Counted from the first letter of the stretch, positions 1 to 6,118 are shown. The stretch: 7,127 nt of DNA from an uncultured Clostridia bacterium (GCA_947631725.1 CANRML010000065.1:1-7127), one strand, 5' to 3'. Made by a program: numbers and translations. Notes: generated by a model not told the origin, from the letters alone.

Positions 1-6
1 ATATAA

Positions 7-546
7 ATGGAATTAAAAGGTTCAAAAACAGAAAAAAATTTAATGGAGGCATTTGCAGGAGAATCACAAGCAAGAAATAAATACACATATTTTGCAAGTA
101 AAGCAAAAAAAGAAGGATATGAACAAATTGCTGCTATATTCCAAGAAACAGCAGACAATGAAAAAGAACATGCAAAAATGTGGTTTAAATTATTACAAGG
201 TGGAGAAATAAAATCAACATTAGAAAACTTACAAGCAGCAGCAGATGGAGAAAACTATGAGTGGACAGATATGTATGATAGGATGGCAAAAGAAGCAAAA
301 GAAGAAGGATTTGATCATATAGCATTTTTATTCTCAGAAGTTGCAAAAATTGAAAAAGAACATGAAGAAAGATACAAAAAACTAATTGAAAATGTAGAAA
401 ATGGTTTAGTATTTAGCAAAGATGGAGATAGAATTTGGAAATGTAGAAACTGCGGACATATCGTAATTGGAAAATCAGCACCAGAAATTTGTCCAGTATG
501 TTCACATCCAAAAGCATATTTTGAAATAAAAGCAGAAAATTATTAA
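7..546 (+). CDS. rbr: Rubrerythrin (diiron NADH peroxidase-type protein)
   Basis: This is a cytoplasmic oxidative-stress protein of anaerobes; the family reduces hydrogen peroxide, taking electrons through its rubredoxin domain. The 179-aa protein has the classical two-domain layout. An N-terminal ferritin-like four-helix bundle (about 1-130) shows the full diiron ligand set by alignment with Desulfovibrio rubrerythrin: E19, E52/H55 (ExxH), E82, E85 and E116/H119 (second ExxH). A C-terminal rubredoxin domain (about 140-175) has C146-x2-C149 and C162-x2-C165. The length is slightly below the Desulfovibrio protein, which carries a longer loop before the third-helix ligands. The start MELKGSKTEKN matches the family N-terminus, so ATG at 7 is probably right, but only 6 nt of upstream sequence are present and the ribosome binding site lies outside the window. 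A terminator follows directly, so this gene ends its own transcription unit. The identification is firm; peroxidase activity is inferred from the family. Confidence 0.96.
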   Translation: MELKGSKTEKNLMEAFAGESQARNKYTYFASKAKKEGYEQIAAIFQETADNEKEHAKMWFKLLQGGEIKSTLENLQAAADGENYEWTDMYDRMAKEAKEEGFDHIAFLFSEVAKIEKEHEERYKKLIENVENGLVFSKDGDRIWKCRNCGHIVIGKSAPEICPVCSHPKAYFEIKAENY

Positions 547-552
547 AATGAT

Positions 553-580
553 AGGAGACAAAAAAATGTCTCCTTTTATT
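553..580 (+). terminator. Intrinsic terminator after rubrerythrin
   Basis: A perfect 8-bp stem, AGGAGACA (553-560) with TGTCTCCT (567-574), has an A6 loop and is followed by TTTATTATAT. It starts 6 nt after the rubrerythrin stop codon and separates that gene from the promoter at 602. The stem is unusually GC-rich for this window, which supports a real terminator. The U tract is interrupted by A, so efficiency may be moderate. Confidence 0.88.
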
Positions 581-601
581 ATATCACAAAAGCAAAAATA
601 C

Positions 602-630
602 TTGAAAAAAATATAAAATAATGATATAAT
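602..630 (+). promoter_or_regulatory. Sigma-A-type promoter for the rsmE-to-glmM operon
   Basis: The -35 box TTGAAA (602-607) and the -10 box TATAAT (625-630) are separated by exactly 17 nt. The -10 is a perfect consensus and the -35 matches 4 of 6 positions of TTGACA. It lies between the rubrerythrin terminator and the rsmE ribosome binding site (AAGGAG, 647-652, 6 nt before the ATG). The predicted start of transcription is near 637, giving a short leader of about 22 nt with no room for a riboswitch. No other promoter of this quality was seen before glmM, so it probably drives the whole operon. Confidence 0.82.
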
Positions 631-658
631 TTATCCATACTGTTAAAAGGAGAAAACT

Positions 659-1399
659 ATGCCCAAATTTTTTGTTAATAATGAGCAAGTAAATAACGAA
701 ATAATAACAATACAAGGAAAAGATATTAATCATATAAAAAATGTATTAAGAAAGAAAATAGGAGACACATTACATATATGTATAAAAGACAATCAAAAAG
801 ATTGTATAACAAAAATAAAAAATATGTCAGAAGAAAAAATTACTTGTGAAATTATAAAATATGAACAAAATAACGTAGAGCCAAATATTGAAGTTAGTAT
901 ATTTCAAGGATTACCCAAAAGCGATAAAATGGAATTAGTTATTCAAAAATCAGTAGAATTAGGTGTATATGACATATATCCAGTAGAAATGGCAAGATGT
1001 GTTGCACAATTAAAAAATCAAGACAAAAAGCTTGCTAGATGGCAAACAATTGCAGAAGTAGCAAGTAAACAATCAGGCAGAAGTAGAATACCCAAAATCA
1101 AAAATAGTATAAAGATATTAGATATATGTAATATCATACCAGAATATGATAGCATCCTAGTAGCATATGAAGAAGAAAAAAATAATACACTAAAAACAGA
1201 ATTACAATTATTAAAAGAACAAAACAAAAAAATAAAAATAGGTGTTGTTATTGGACCAGAAGGAGGCCTAGAACATAAAGAGGTAGAACAACTAAAAGAT
1301 AGTGGTGCAAAAGTTATTACATTAGGAAATAGAATATTAAGAACAGAAACAGTAGCATTAAATGTATTAAGTAATATTATATATGAATTTGAAAAATAG
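659..1399 (+). CDS. rsmE: 16S rRNA (uracil-1498-N3)-methyltransferase RsmE
   Basis: This SPOUT-class, SAM-dependent enzyme makes m3U1498 in helix 44 of 16S rRNA, acting on the assembled 30S subunit. At 246 aa it has normal family length. An N-terminal PUA-like RNA-binding domain (about 1-70) precedes the knotted methyltransferase domain. Recognisable motifs are QGLPKSDKMELVIQKSVELGV (from 83; conserved start of the SPOUT core), RW..IA..ASKQSGR (about 127-141), IGPEGGL (198-204; cofactor knot) and LGNRILRTETVALNVL (222-237; the family's R-x-x-TA-like knot signature, here RTETVA). ATG at 659 has AAGGAG 6 nt upstream and is the first gene after the promoter. Its TAG stop (1397-1399) lies within the Shine-Dalgarno of the next gene, suggesting translational coupling. 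In many Firmicutes prmA sits just upstream of rsmE; it is not present here. Confidence 0.95.
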   Translation: MPKFFVNNEQVNNEIITIQGKDINHIKNVLRKKIGDTLHICIKDNQKDCITKIKNMSEEKITCEIIKYEQNNVEPNIEVSIFQGLPKSDKMELVIQKSVELGVYDIYPVEMARCVAQLKNQDKKLARWQTIAEVASKQSGRSRIPKIKNSIKILDICNIIPEYDSILVAYEEEKNNTLKTELQLLKEQNKKIKIGVVIGPEGGLEHKEVEQLKDSGAKVITLGNRILRTETVALNVLSNIIYEFEK

Positions 1400-1411
1400 G
1401 AGGAATTTTAA

Positions 1412-2287
1412 GTGCAAACTGTAGAAAAAAAAGAAACAGAAAAACAACTAATAACACTAGATTTAAAAGATAAAAAAACGAAAAACACGAATAAAATATC
1501 TCAAGAAACAACAAATGAAATTTTCTATAACATTTTATTTGCAATTGTTGCAATGATATATTTTAACTTGTTAATATTAGCAAAAGCAGGGATGGCAATG
1601 GAAAGATTAGAAAAAGATATTCAGGTTTTTGCAGGAATTTTTATGTTAGCAGGTATTTTTTTCACAGAAAAAGCATATAAACAAGACAAGGGGACAAGAG
1701 TACTAACAGCAATTGAATGTTTTGTTTTATCAATTCACTCTCTATCTATCCAATATATTGTAAAAAAATATGGATTTGATTTCTCAATATATTTAGGAGC
1801 AAGTGCATATATTTTTGCTAGTTATTGCACACTAAAAGCTATAATCATATATACAAAAGGAAGAAAACAATTATTAAATGATTTAAGTGATGTAAAAGAA
1901 ATAGTTCAAAAAGAAGAACCAATAAAAAAAGAGGCAAGTAAAAAGGTAAAAGATAATGATGTTGTAAATAAAGAAATAACTGAAGGAGAAAAAACAAAAA
2001 GTAAACAGACAAAAAAGAAAACGACAAAAAGCAAAACAGCAACAACTAATAAAACAACAACCAATAAAACAGCAACTAAGAAAAGCTCAAGTTCAAAATC
2101 AACTAATAAAAAAGCTTCAACAACTAGTAAAGAAAAAGCAGATAAAAAAGAGTTAGAACAAAAAGAAACTAAAACAAAGAAATCTACTACTACAGCAAAA
2201 AAGGGTTCTAATACTAAAAAAGCACCAGCAAAAAAATCAACAAATACAAAGAAAAAAGTGGCTAAAGAAGTAGAAAAAGGAGAATAA
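1412..2287 (+). CDS. Four-helix membrane protein with long lysine/threonine-rich C-terminal tail, function unknown
   Basis: I do not recognise this 291-aa protein. Residues 1-36 are hydrophilic and charged. Four hydrophobic segments follow at about 38-58, 70-86, 95-117 and 124-147. The last 140 or so residues (150-291) are a low-complexity tail made almost entirely of K, T, S, A, E and N with runs such as KKTTKSKTATTNKTTTNK, reminiscent of histone H1-like tails. With an even number of helices both ends lie on the same side; the lysine-rich tail next to helix 4 (YTKGRKQ) favours the cytoplasm by the positive-inside rule. A membrane-anchored nucleic-acid or ribosome contact is possible but is inference. 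The start is GTG at 1412, with AGGAGG at 1398-1403 overlapping the rsmE stop at 8-nt spacing. The gene ends 1 nt before yicC, whose ribosome binding site lies inside this coding sequence. Its place between rsmE and yicC is not an arrangement I know from model Firmicutes. Confidence 0.85.
   Translation: MQTVEKKETEKQLITLDLKDKKTKNTNKISQETTNEIFYNILFAIVAMIYFNLLILAKAGMAMERLEKDIQVFAGIFMLAGIFFTEKAYKQDKGTRVLTAIECFVLSIHSLSIQYIVKKYGFDFSIYLGASAYIFASYCTLKAIIIYTKGRKQLLNDLSDVKEIVQKEEPIKKEASKKVKDNDVVNKEITEGEKTKSKQTKKKTTKSKTATTNKTTTNKTATKKSSSSKSTNKKASTTSKEKADKKELEQKETKTKKSTTTAKKGSNTKKAPAKKSTNTKKKVAKEVEKGE
2033..2080 (+). repeat. Short degenerate in-frame tandem repeat in the lysine-rich tail
   Basis: Three units of 18, 15 and 15 nt each begin with AAAACARC and run to AAT or AAG. 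They encode KTATTN, KTTTN and KTATK. They lie within the tail-coding part of the membrane protein gene and keep its frame. Such a tract could change length in multiples of codons by slippage or recombination. Confidence 0.6.
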
Positions 2288-2288
2288 T

Positions 2289-3170
2289 ATGATTAAGAGT
2301 ATGACAGGTTTTGGCAAAAGCCATTTAATAAAAAATGAAAGAGAATATCAGATTGAAATAAAAAGTGTAAATCATAGATATTTAGATATTTCAATAAAAA
2401 TGCCAAAACAATTTACCTATTTAGAAGAAGAAATAAAAAAGGTAATTGCTTCAAAAATCAACAGAGGAAAAATAGAAGTTTATATTACATTTTATGATCA
2501 CATAGCACAAGATGAAGAAATTACTATAAACAAAGAAATTGCTCAATTATATATTAAACAATTACAAGACCTTGCAAAAGAAAACAACTTATCACAAGAT
2601 ATTAATGTTATAGATATTGCAAAATTACCAGATGTTTTAAATATTACATCAAAGCAAGATGATGAAACAATAAAAGAAGATATTTTGCAAGTAACAAATG
2701 AAGCACTAGAAAAATTAATAGAAATGAGAACTTTTGAAGGAAATAAAATAGCAGAAGACTTAATAAATAGAATAGACAATATACAAGGAAAAGTAGTAGA
2801 AATATCTTCAACTTCTACTGGACTTATTGAAGAATATGTAGTAAAATTAGAAAAAAGGATACAAGATATATTAAAAACAGAAGAAGTTGACAAAAATAGG
2901 ATTGCACAAGAAGTAGTTATTTTTGCTGATAAATGCTCAATTGAAGAAGAATTAACAAGACTAAAAAGTCATATGGCACAATTTAAAAAATTTATTAATA
3001 ATGATAATAAATTAGCAATCGGGAAAAAATTAGACTTTATAATTCAAGAGATGAACAGGGAAACAAATACAATAGGTTCAAAAGCAAATAAACTAGAGAT
3101 TATTAACAATGTTGTTGACATTAAAACAGAATTAGAGAACATTAGAGAGCAAATACAAAATATCGAATAG
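2289..3170 (+). CDS. yicC: YicC/YloC family endoribonuclease
   Basis: Members of this family are endoribonucleases; E. coli YicC cleaves RNA and affects turnover of the small RNA RyhB, and the Bacillus homologue is YloC. At 293 aa this is full length. The N-terminal signature MIKSMTGFGK is intact, followed by the YicC N-terminal domain (about 1-155, with SVNHRYLDISIKMP at 26-39) and the DUF1732-type C-terminal domain. The latter shows DKCSIEEELTRLKSH (214-228) and GKKLDFIIQEMNRETNTIGSKAN (245-267), the most conserved stretch of the family. The ATG at 2289 follows AAGGAG (2277-2282) by 6 nt, and the upstream gene ends only 1 nt earlier, so the two are probably coupled. The TAG stop (3168-3170) overlaps the ribosome binding site of remA. 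Synteny with remA and rpoZ downstream is the usual Firmicutes order and supports the call. Confidence 0.96.
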   Translation: MIKSMTGFGKSHLIKNEREYQIEIKSVNHRYLDISIKMPKQFTYLEEEIKKVIASKINRGKIEVYITFYDHIAQDEEITINKEIAQLYIKQLQDLAKENNLSQDINVIDIAKLPDVLNITSKQDDETIKEDILQVTNEALEKLIEMRTFEGNKIAEDLINRIDNIQGKVVEISSTSTGLIEEYVVKLEKRIQDILKTEEVDKNRIAQEVVIFADKCSIEEELTRLKSHMAQFKKFINNDNKLAIGKKLDFIIQEMNRETNTIGSKANKLEIINNVVDIKTELENIREQIQNIE

Positions 3171-3181
3171 GAGGAAAGAAA

Positions 3182-3463
3182 ATGCAATTAGTAAATATTG
3201 GATTTGGAAATATTGTTTCTGCAGAAAGAATAGTGGCGATTGTTAGCCCAGAATCAGCGCCAATAAAAAGGATGGTGCAAGAAGCAAAAGATAATAAAAC
3301 AGCAGTTGATGCAACATATGGTAGAAGAACAAGAGCAGTTCTAATTATGGATTCTGGACATATAATACTTTCAGCTGTTCAACCTGAAACAGTTGCAGGT
3401 AGAGTAGATAAAGATATTACAGGAATAACAAATGTGATAGATGAGGAAAAAGAAGAAAAATAA
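3182..3463 (+). CDS. remA: RemA/DUF370 family DNA-binding regulator
   Basis: This 93-aa protein belongs to the extracellular-matrix regulatory family RemA (formerly DUF370). In Bacillus subtilis RemA is an oligomeric DNA-binding protein that activates matrix and osmoprotection operons. Visible family hallmarks are NIGFGNIVSAERIVAIVSP (5-23), SAPIKRM (25-31), DATYGRRTRAVLIMDSGH (43-60) and ILSAVQPETVAGR (62-74). The basic GRRTR segment is conserved across the family. A short acidic C-terminal extension (DEEKEEK) goes a little beyond the core. ATG at 3182 has a strong AGGAGG (3169-3174) at 7 nt, overlapping the yicC stop. In most Firmicutes gmk follows immediately; here the next gene is rpoZ after an 18-nt gap. 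Whether it controls matrix genes in this organism cannot be told from the window. Confidence 0.95.
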   Translation: MQLVNIGFGNIVSAERIVAIVSPESAPIKRMVQEAKDNKTAVDATYGRRTRAVLIMDSGHIILSAVQPETVAGRVDKDITGITNVIDEEKEEK

Positions 3464-3481
3464 AAAGGTAGGTAATTAAAA

Positions 3482-3718
3482 ATGATGGTAAAACCAACAG
3501 TAAATGATTTATTAAAAAAATCAGAAAATCGTTATGAATTAGTAATTGCAACATCAAAAAGAGCAAGACAATTATCAGAAGGTGCAGAACCTTTAACAGA
3601 CAAAAAAGAGGAATCAAATGTAACATTGGCAGCAGATGAAATAGCAGAAGGAAAAGTAACAATAGTAAGAGAAAATGAAGAAAAACAAAATGATTCAGAA
3701 AAGGATGAAACAAAATGA
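3482..3718 (+). CDS. rpoZ: DNA-directed RNA polymerase omega subunit
   Basis: Omega is the small subunit that helps fold and hold beta-prime in RNA polymerase. The 78-aa product carries the conserved core: a KPTVNDLLKKSENRYELVIATSKRARQL stretch near the N-terminus (NRY for the start of the beta-prime-binding helix, then ATSKRARQ), and later LAADEIAEGKV (49-59), the usual helix after the linker. The tail after residue 60 is acidic and disordered-looking. Two ATG codons in tandem (3482 and 3485) can both serve as start; the ribosome binding site is a weaker AAGGTAGG (3465-3472), 9 nt before the first. The TGA stop overlaps the next start as ATGA (3715-3718), indicating translational coupling to the kinase gene. 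The expected gmk upstream neighbour is absent. Confidence 0.93.
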   Translation: MMVKPTVNDLLKKSENRYELVIATSKRARQLSEGAEPLTDKKEESNVTLAADEIAEGKVTIVRENEEKQNDSEKDETK

Positions 3719-4272
3719 AAAAAAATATTATTTCCTTAGCAGGTGATTTAGCAGCAGGAAAAGGGACAGTATCAAAAATATTAATGCAAGACCTAGGATA
3801 TGGAATATATCGTAATGGAGAATATGCTAGAAAATTAGCAAAAGAAATGGGATTAGATATAACAAGTTTTAACAAATATATTGCAGACCATCCTGAAATT
3901 GATATACAAATCGAAAAAAGTGCGGCAGAATATGCAAAAGTGAACGACAATTTTATCATTGATGCAAGATTAGGCTGGTATGCTGTCCCAGAATCTTTTA
4001 AAGTATATTTAAAAGTAGACATTGATGTAGCTGCAAAAAGGGCATTTGAAGATTTAGAACGTAAAGGAACAGAAAGCTTTGCAACTATTGAAGAACAAAA
4101 GGCAGATATGATAGAGAGATATAACTTAGAAAATGAACGATATTGGCAAGTGTACCACGTAAGAAAAGATGACATGTCAAATTACGACTTTGTAATTGAT
4201 ACAACCAACTTAACACCAAATGAAGTAGCCAATAAAATAAAAGCAGAATATGAAAAATGGCAAAAAAACTGA
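3715..4272 (+). CDS. Cytidylate-kinase-like P-loop nucleoside monophosphate kinase
   Basis: The 185-aa protein is a compact P-loop kinase of the CMP kinase/AAA_17-like group. It has a Walker A motif G10-DLAA-G15-K16-G17-T18 near the N-terminus, a Walker B/DR-like strand FIIDARLGW (80-88), a following strand FKVYLKVDIDVAAKRAF (95-111) typical of (d)CMP kinases, and R and E residues in a probable LID region (R116-E140). The family phosphorylates a nucleoside monophosphate with ATP, probably CMP/dCMP; the exact substrate cannot be read from sequence. It is not Gmk: the GPSG-type P-loop and the Gmk lid region are missing. At 185 aa it is shorter than bacterial Cmk (about 220-225) and nearer the archaeal-type length. 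Its ATG overlaps the rpoZ stop (ATGA), and AAGGAT (3701-3706) provides the ribosome binding site at 8 nt. It occupies the locus where Firmicutes usually carry gmk, one gene displaced. Confidence 0.85.
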   Translation: MKKNIISLAGDLAAGKGTVSKILMQDLGYGIYRNGEYARKLAKEMGLDITSFNKYIADHPEIDIQIEKSAAEYAKVNDNFIIDARLGWYAVPESFKVYLKVDIDVAAKRAFEDLERKGTESFATIEEQKADMIERYNLENERYWQVYHVRKDDMSNYDFVIDTTNLTPNEVANKIKAEYEKWQKN

Positions 4273-4290
4273 TATAAGAGGTGTAAAAAA

Positions 4291-4626
4291 ATGTCAGCAA
4301 TTTTACTGATGATATATTTATTAAGTTTTATAGTTTTTGCATTAGTAGCCTTTGCTGTAATGCAAATCAAATTAGCAGGGATGAAAGTGAAAGACTTTTG
4401 GGGATTTATTGATGCTAACCAAATGTTAGATAAATTATATAGATTTGCTAAACAATATCAAAATATGTCACCACAAGAACAAGTAATTTATTTAGCTGAG
4501 GCTGAAAAAATATTTAATGCATTTGATAAAGTACCAACAGAACTATGGGAAGAAGAATATCAAAAATATAGAGAAGTATTAAAAAAATATAATGATATAA
4601 AAATGATCAAATGGGTATCAAATTGA
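4291..4626 (+). CDS. Small single-helix membrane protein of unknown function
   Basis: I do not recognise a named family. The 111-aa product has one N-terminal hydrophobic helix (about 3-24) without a signal-peptidase site that I can see, then a soluble, helix-rich domain (about 30-111). The soluble part is amphipathic and rich in aromatic and acidic residues, with conserved-looking stretches KVKDFWGFIDANQMLDKLYRF (from 32) and LWEEEYQKYREVLKKY (85-100). The GMKVKDFW junction after the helix is basic, which favours a cytoplasmic C-terminal domain by the positive-inside rule. ATG at 4291 has AAGAGGTG (4276-4283) at 7 nt and the preceding gene ends 18 nt upstream, so it belongs to the same operon. 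The TGA stop (4624-4626) touches the left arm of the hairpin before glmM. Codon use looks like that of its neighbours, so it appears to be a genuine operon member. Confidence 0.8.
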   Translation: MSAILLMIYLLSFIVFALVAFAVMQIKLAGMKVKDFWGFIDANQMLDKLYRFAKQYQNMSPQEQVIYLAEAEKIFNAFDKVPTELWEEEYQKYREVLKKYNDIKMIKWVSN

Positions 4627-4649
4627 TGTTGAAAAAGTATTTTCAACGT
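4626..4649 (+). other. Intercistronic hairpin upstream of glmM (possible attenuator or partial terminator)
   Basis: The arms ATGTTGAAAA (4626-4635) and TTTTCAACGT (4640-4649) form a 10-bp stem with one G-U pair and a 4-nt AGTA loop. It is followed by TAATTTTAG. The stem is mostly A-T and the downstream T run is short, so strong termination is unlikely; reduced readthrough or an RNA-processing or stability element are alternatives. The glmM ribosome binding site begins 11 nt later (4661) and is not sequestered by the stem. Confidence 0.5.
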
Positions 4650-4674
4650 TAATTTTAGTTAGGAAGGAATAAAA

Positions 4675-6015
4675 ATGAGAAAATATTTTGGAACAGATGG
4701 TATTAGAAGAATTGCAAATACAGAATTGACACCAGAGTTAGTATATAAAGTTGCAAAAGCAGCTGGATATGTATTTTCAAAACATACAAATCATATACCA
4801 ACAATTTTAATAGGAAGAGATACAAGACTTTCAGGAACATTGATTGAAAGTGCTATGGTAGCTGGATTTTTAAGTTATGGAGCAAATGTAAAGCTATTAG
4901 GAGTTATACCAACTCCAGCTGTTGCATATTTAACTAGAAAATTAAAAGCAGATGCTAGTGTAGTAATTTCTGCATCACATAATACATATGACTTTAATGG
5001 TATAAAATTTTTTAGTAATAAAGGAACTAAAATTCCAGACAGTTTAGAAGAAGAAATTGAAGAAGTTATGGAATCTGACAAAATGCAAGAGTTAATAGCT
5101 ACAAATGACAAAATAGGAGTGTCAGAGTATAGAGAAGACTTATTAGATGAGTATGTTTATTTCTTTAGAAAAAATTTTGATAATAAAATAGAATCACTTA
5201 ATAGAATAGATTTTGTTATTGGATTAGACACAGCAAATGGTGCTACATATAAAGTAGCAGAAAAGGTATTTACAGCATTAGGAATTCAATATCAAATTAT
5301 CAATAATGCACCAACAGGAATTAATATAAATGAGAATTGTGGATCAACACATTTAGAAATGCTAAAAAAATATGTTATCGAAAATAGATTAAGCATGGGA
5401 TTTGCATATGATGGAGATGGAGATAGATGTTTAGCTGTTGATGAAAATGGTGAAGAAATTGATGGGGATAAAATAATGGCTATCATTTCTCAATATCTAA
5501 AAAAACAAGGCAAACTTGCTAATGATACAATTGTTGCTACAGTAATGAGTAACCTTGGACTACATAAATTTGCAAAAGAAAATGGATTAAATTTATTGCA
5601 AACAAAGGTTGGAGATAGATATGTACTAGAAGAAATGCAAAAAGGTGGACATAGTTTAGGGGGAGAACAATCAGGACATATTATTTTGTTAGACTATAAT
5701 CCAACAGGAGATGGAATATTAACATCAATAATGTTAATCCAAGCTATTTTAGAAGCAAATAAGCCTGCATCAGAAGTAGCAAAAATTGTAACTCTATATC
5801 CACAAGTATTAGTAAATGCTAAGGTAACAACAGATAAAAAATATGACTATGAAAAAGACGAAGAAATAAAAGAAGCAATTAATAGATTGGAAGAAGAATT
5901 TGCAGGAAATGGCAGAGTATTAATTAGGCCATCTGGCACAGAACCACTTGTAAGAGTTATGATTGAAGGAGAAAATCAAGAATATATTACCAAAAAAGCA
6001 CGGAGAAATTGCTAA
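4675..6015 (+). CDS. glmM: Phosphoglucosamine mutase GlmM, with apparent one-base frameshift at the extreme 3' end
   Basis: GlmM interconverts glucosamine-6-phosphate and glucosamine-1-phosphate, leading to UDP-GlcNAc for peptidoglycan. All alpha-D-phosphohexomutase signatures are present: FGTDGIRR (5-12), the phosphoserine loop ISASHN with catalytic S101 (the usual P after SHN is T here), the metal loop D246-G-D248-G-D250-R251, the sugar-binding loop GGEQSG (329-334) and the phosphate-binding loop RPSGTEP (418-424). ATG at 4675 has AGGAAGGA (4661-4668) upstream. The frame as read ends KKARRNC at 6015 (446 aa). Removing one G at 6002-6003 would instead read KKAREIAKLIERKLQ and end at TAA 6038-6040 (454 aa), which looks like the normal GlmM C-terminal helix. 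A single-base insertion, real or from sequencing, is therefore likely. All catalytic elements precede it, so activity may survive loss of the last helix. No terminator follows. Confidence 0.94.
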   Translation: MRKYFGTDGIRRIANTELTPELVYKVAKAAGYVFSKHTNHIPTILIGRDTRLSGTLIESAMVAGFLSYGANVKLLGVIPTPAVAYLTRKLKADASVVISASHNTYDFNGIKFFSNKGTKIPDSLEEEIEEVMESDKMQELIATNDKIGVSEYREDLLDEYVYFFRKNFDNKIESLNRIDFVIGLDTANGATYKVAEKVFTALGIQYQIINNAPTGININENCGSTHLEMLKKYVIENRLSMGFAYDGDGDRCLAVDENGEEIDGDKIMAIISQYLKKQGKLANDTIVATVMSNLGLHKFAKENGLNLLQTKVGDRYVLEEMQKGGHSLGGEQSGHIILLDYNPTGDGILTSIMLIQAILEANKPASEVAKIVTLYPQVLVNAKVTTDKKYDYEKDEEIKEAINRLEEEFAGNGRVLIRPSGTEPLVRVMIEGENQEYITKKARRNC

Positions 6016-6040
6016 ACTAATAGAAAGAAAATTACAATAA

Positions 6041-6079
6041 TGTAACAGCATTGAAACAAAACTGTAACCAAAATGTAAA
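6041..6079 (+). promoter_or_regulatory. Four 11-bp-spaced TGTAAC-like direct repeats (putative response-regulator operator)
   Basis: The hexamers TGTAAC (6041), TGAAAC (6052), TGTAAC (6063) and TGTAAA (6074) start exactly 11 bp apart, so all face the same side of the helix. They begin right after the restored glmM stop and end 10 nt before the -35 box of the next promoter. Arrays of direct hexamers at 11-bp steps are the typical binding sites of OmpR/PhoB-family response regulators; on the other strand the units read TTTACA, GTTACA, GTTTCA, GTTACA, which resembles the TTnACA Pho box of Bacillus PhoP. The pattern is directly visible; the regulator is inference. Confidence 0.6.
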
Positions 6080-6089
6080 AGTCAAATGC

Positions 6090-6118
6090 TTGAATATTTA
6101 GCTAATAAGTGCTATTAT
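6090..6118 (+). promoter_or_regulatory. Sigma-A-type promoter for the 112-aa membrane protein gene
   Basis: The -35 box TTGAAT (6090-6095) and the -10 box TATTAT (6113-6118) are separated by 17 nt. The predicted transcription start is near 6125, about 29 nt before the ATG at 6154. It sits just downstream of the 11-bp repeat array. It implies that the gene at 6154 has its own control, apart from readthrough of the glmM operon. Confidence 0.72.

Noticed and set aside
1018..1227. Short minus-strand open frames within rsmE, and similar ones at 1845-2045, 2543-2893, 4085-4370, 4875-5111 and 5292-5486
   Set aside because: They are antisense shadows of confidently assigned genes, with biased L/F/S/I composition and no recognisable domain.
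3417..4175. A 252-codon open frame on the minus strand
   Set aside because: It overlaps remA, rpoZ and the kinase, all well supported. Its translation is a leucine/phenylalanine-rich string typical of the antisense of A-rich coding DNA, and no ribosome binding site or motif supports it.
4629..4657. TTGAAA (4629-4634) as the -35 of a separate glmM promoter
   Set aside because: No acceptable -10 box lies at 16-18 nt; the TTGAAA is better explained as the left arm of the hairpin.
5992..6004. Programmed ribosomal frameshift at A6 in glmM
   Set aside because: Restoring the long frame needs +1, while A-run slippery sites favour -1, which would not reach it; no stimulatory structure is evident. 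A simple insertion or sequencing error is more likely.
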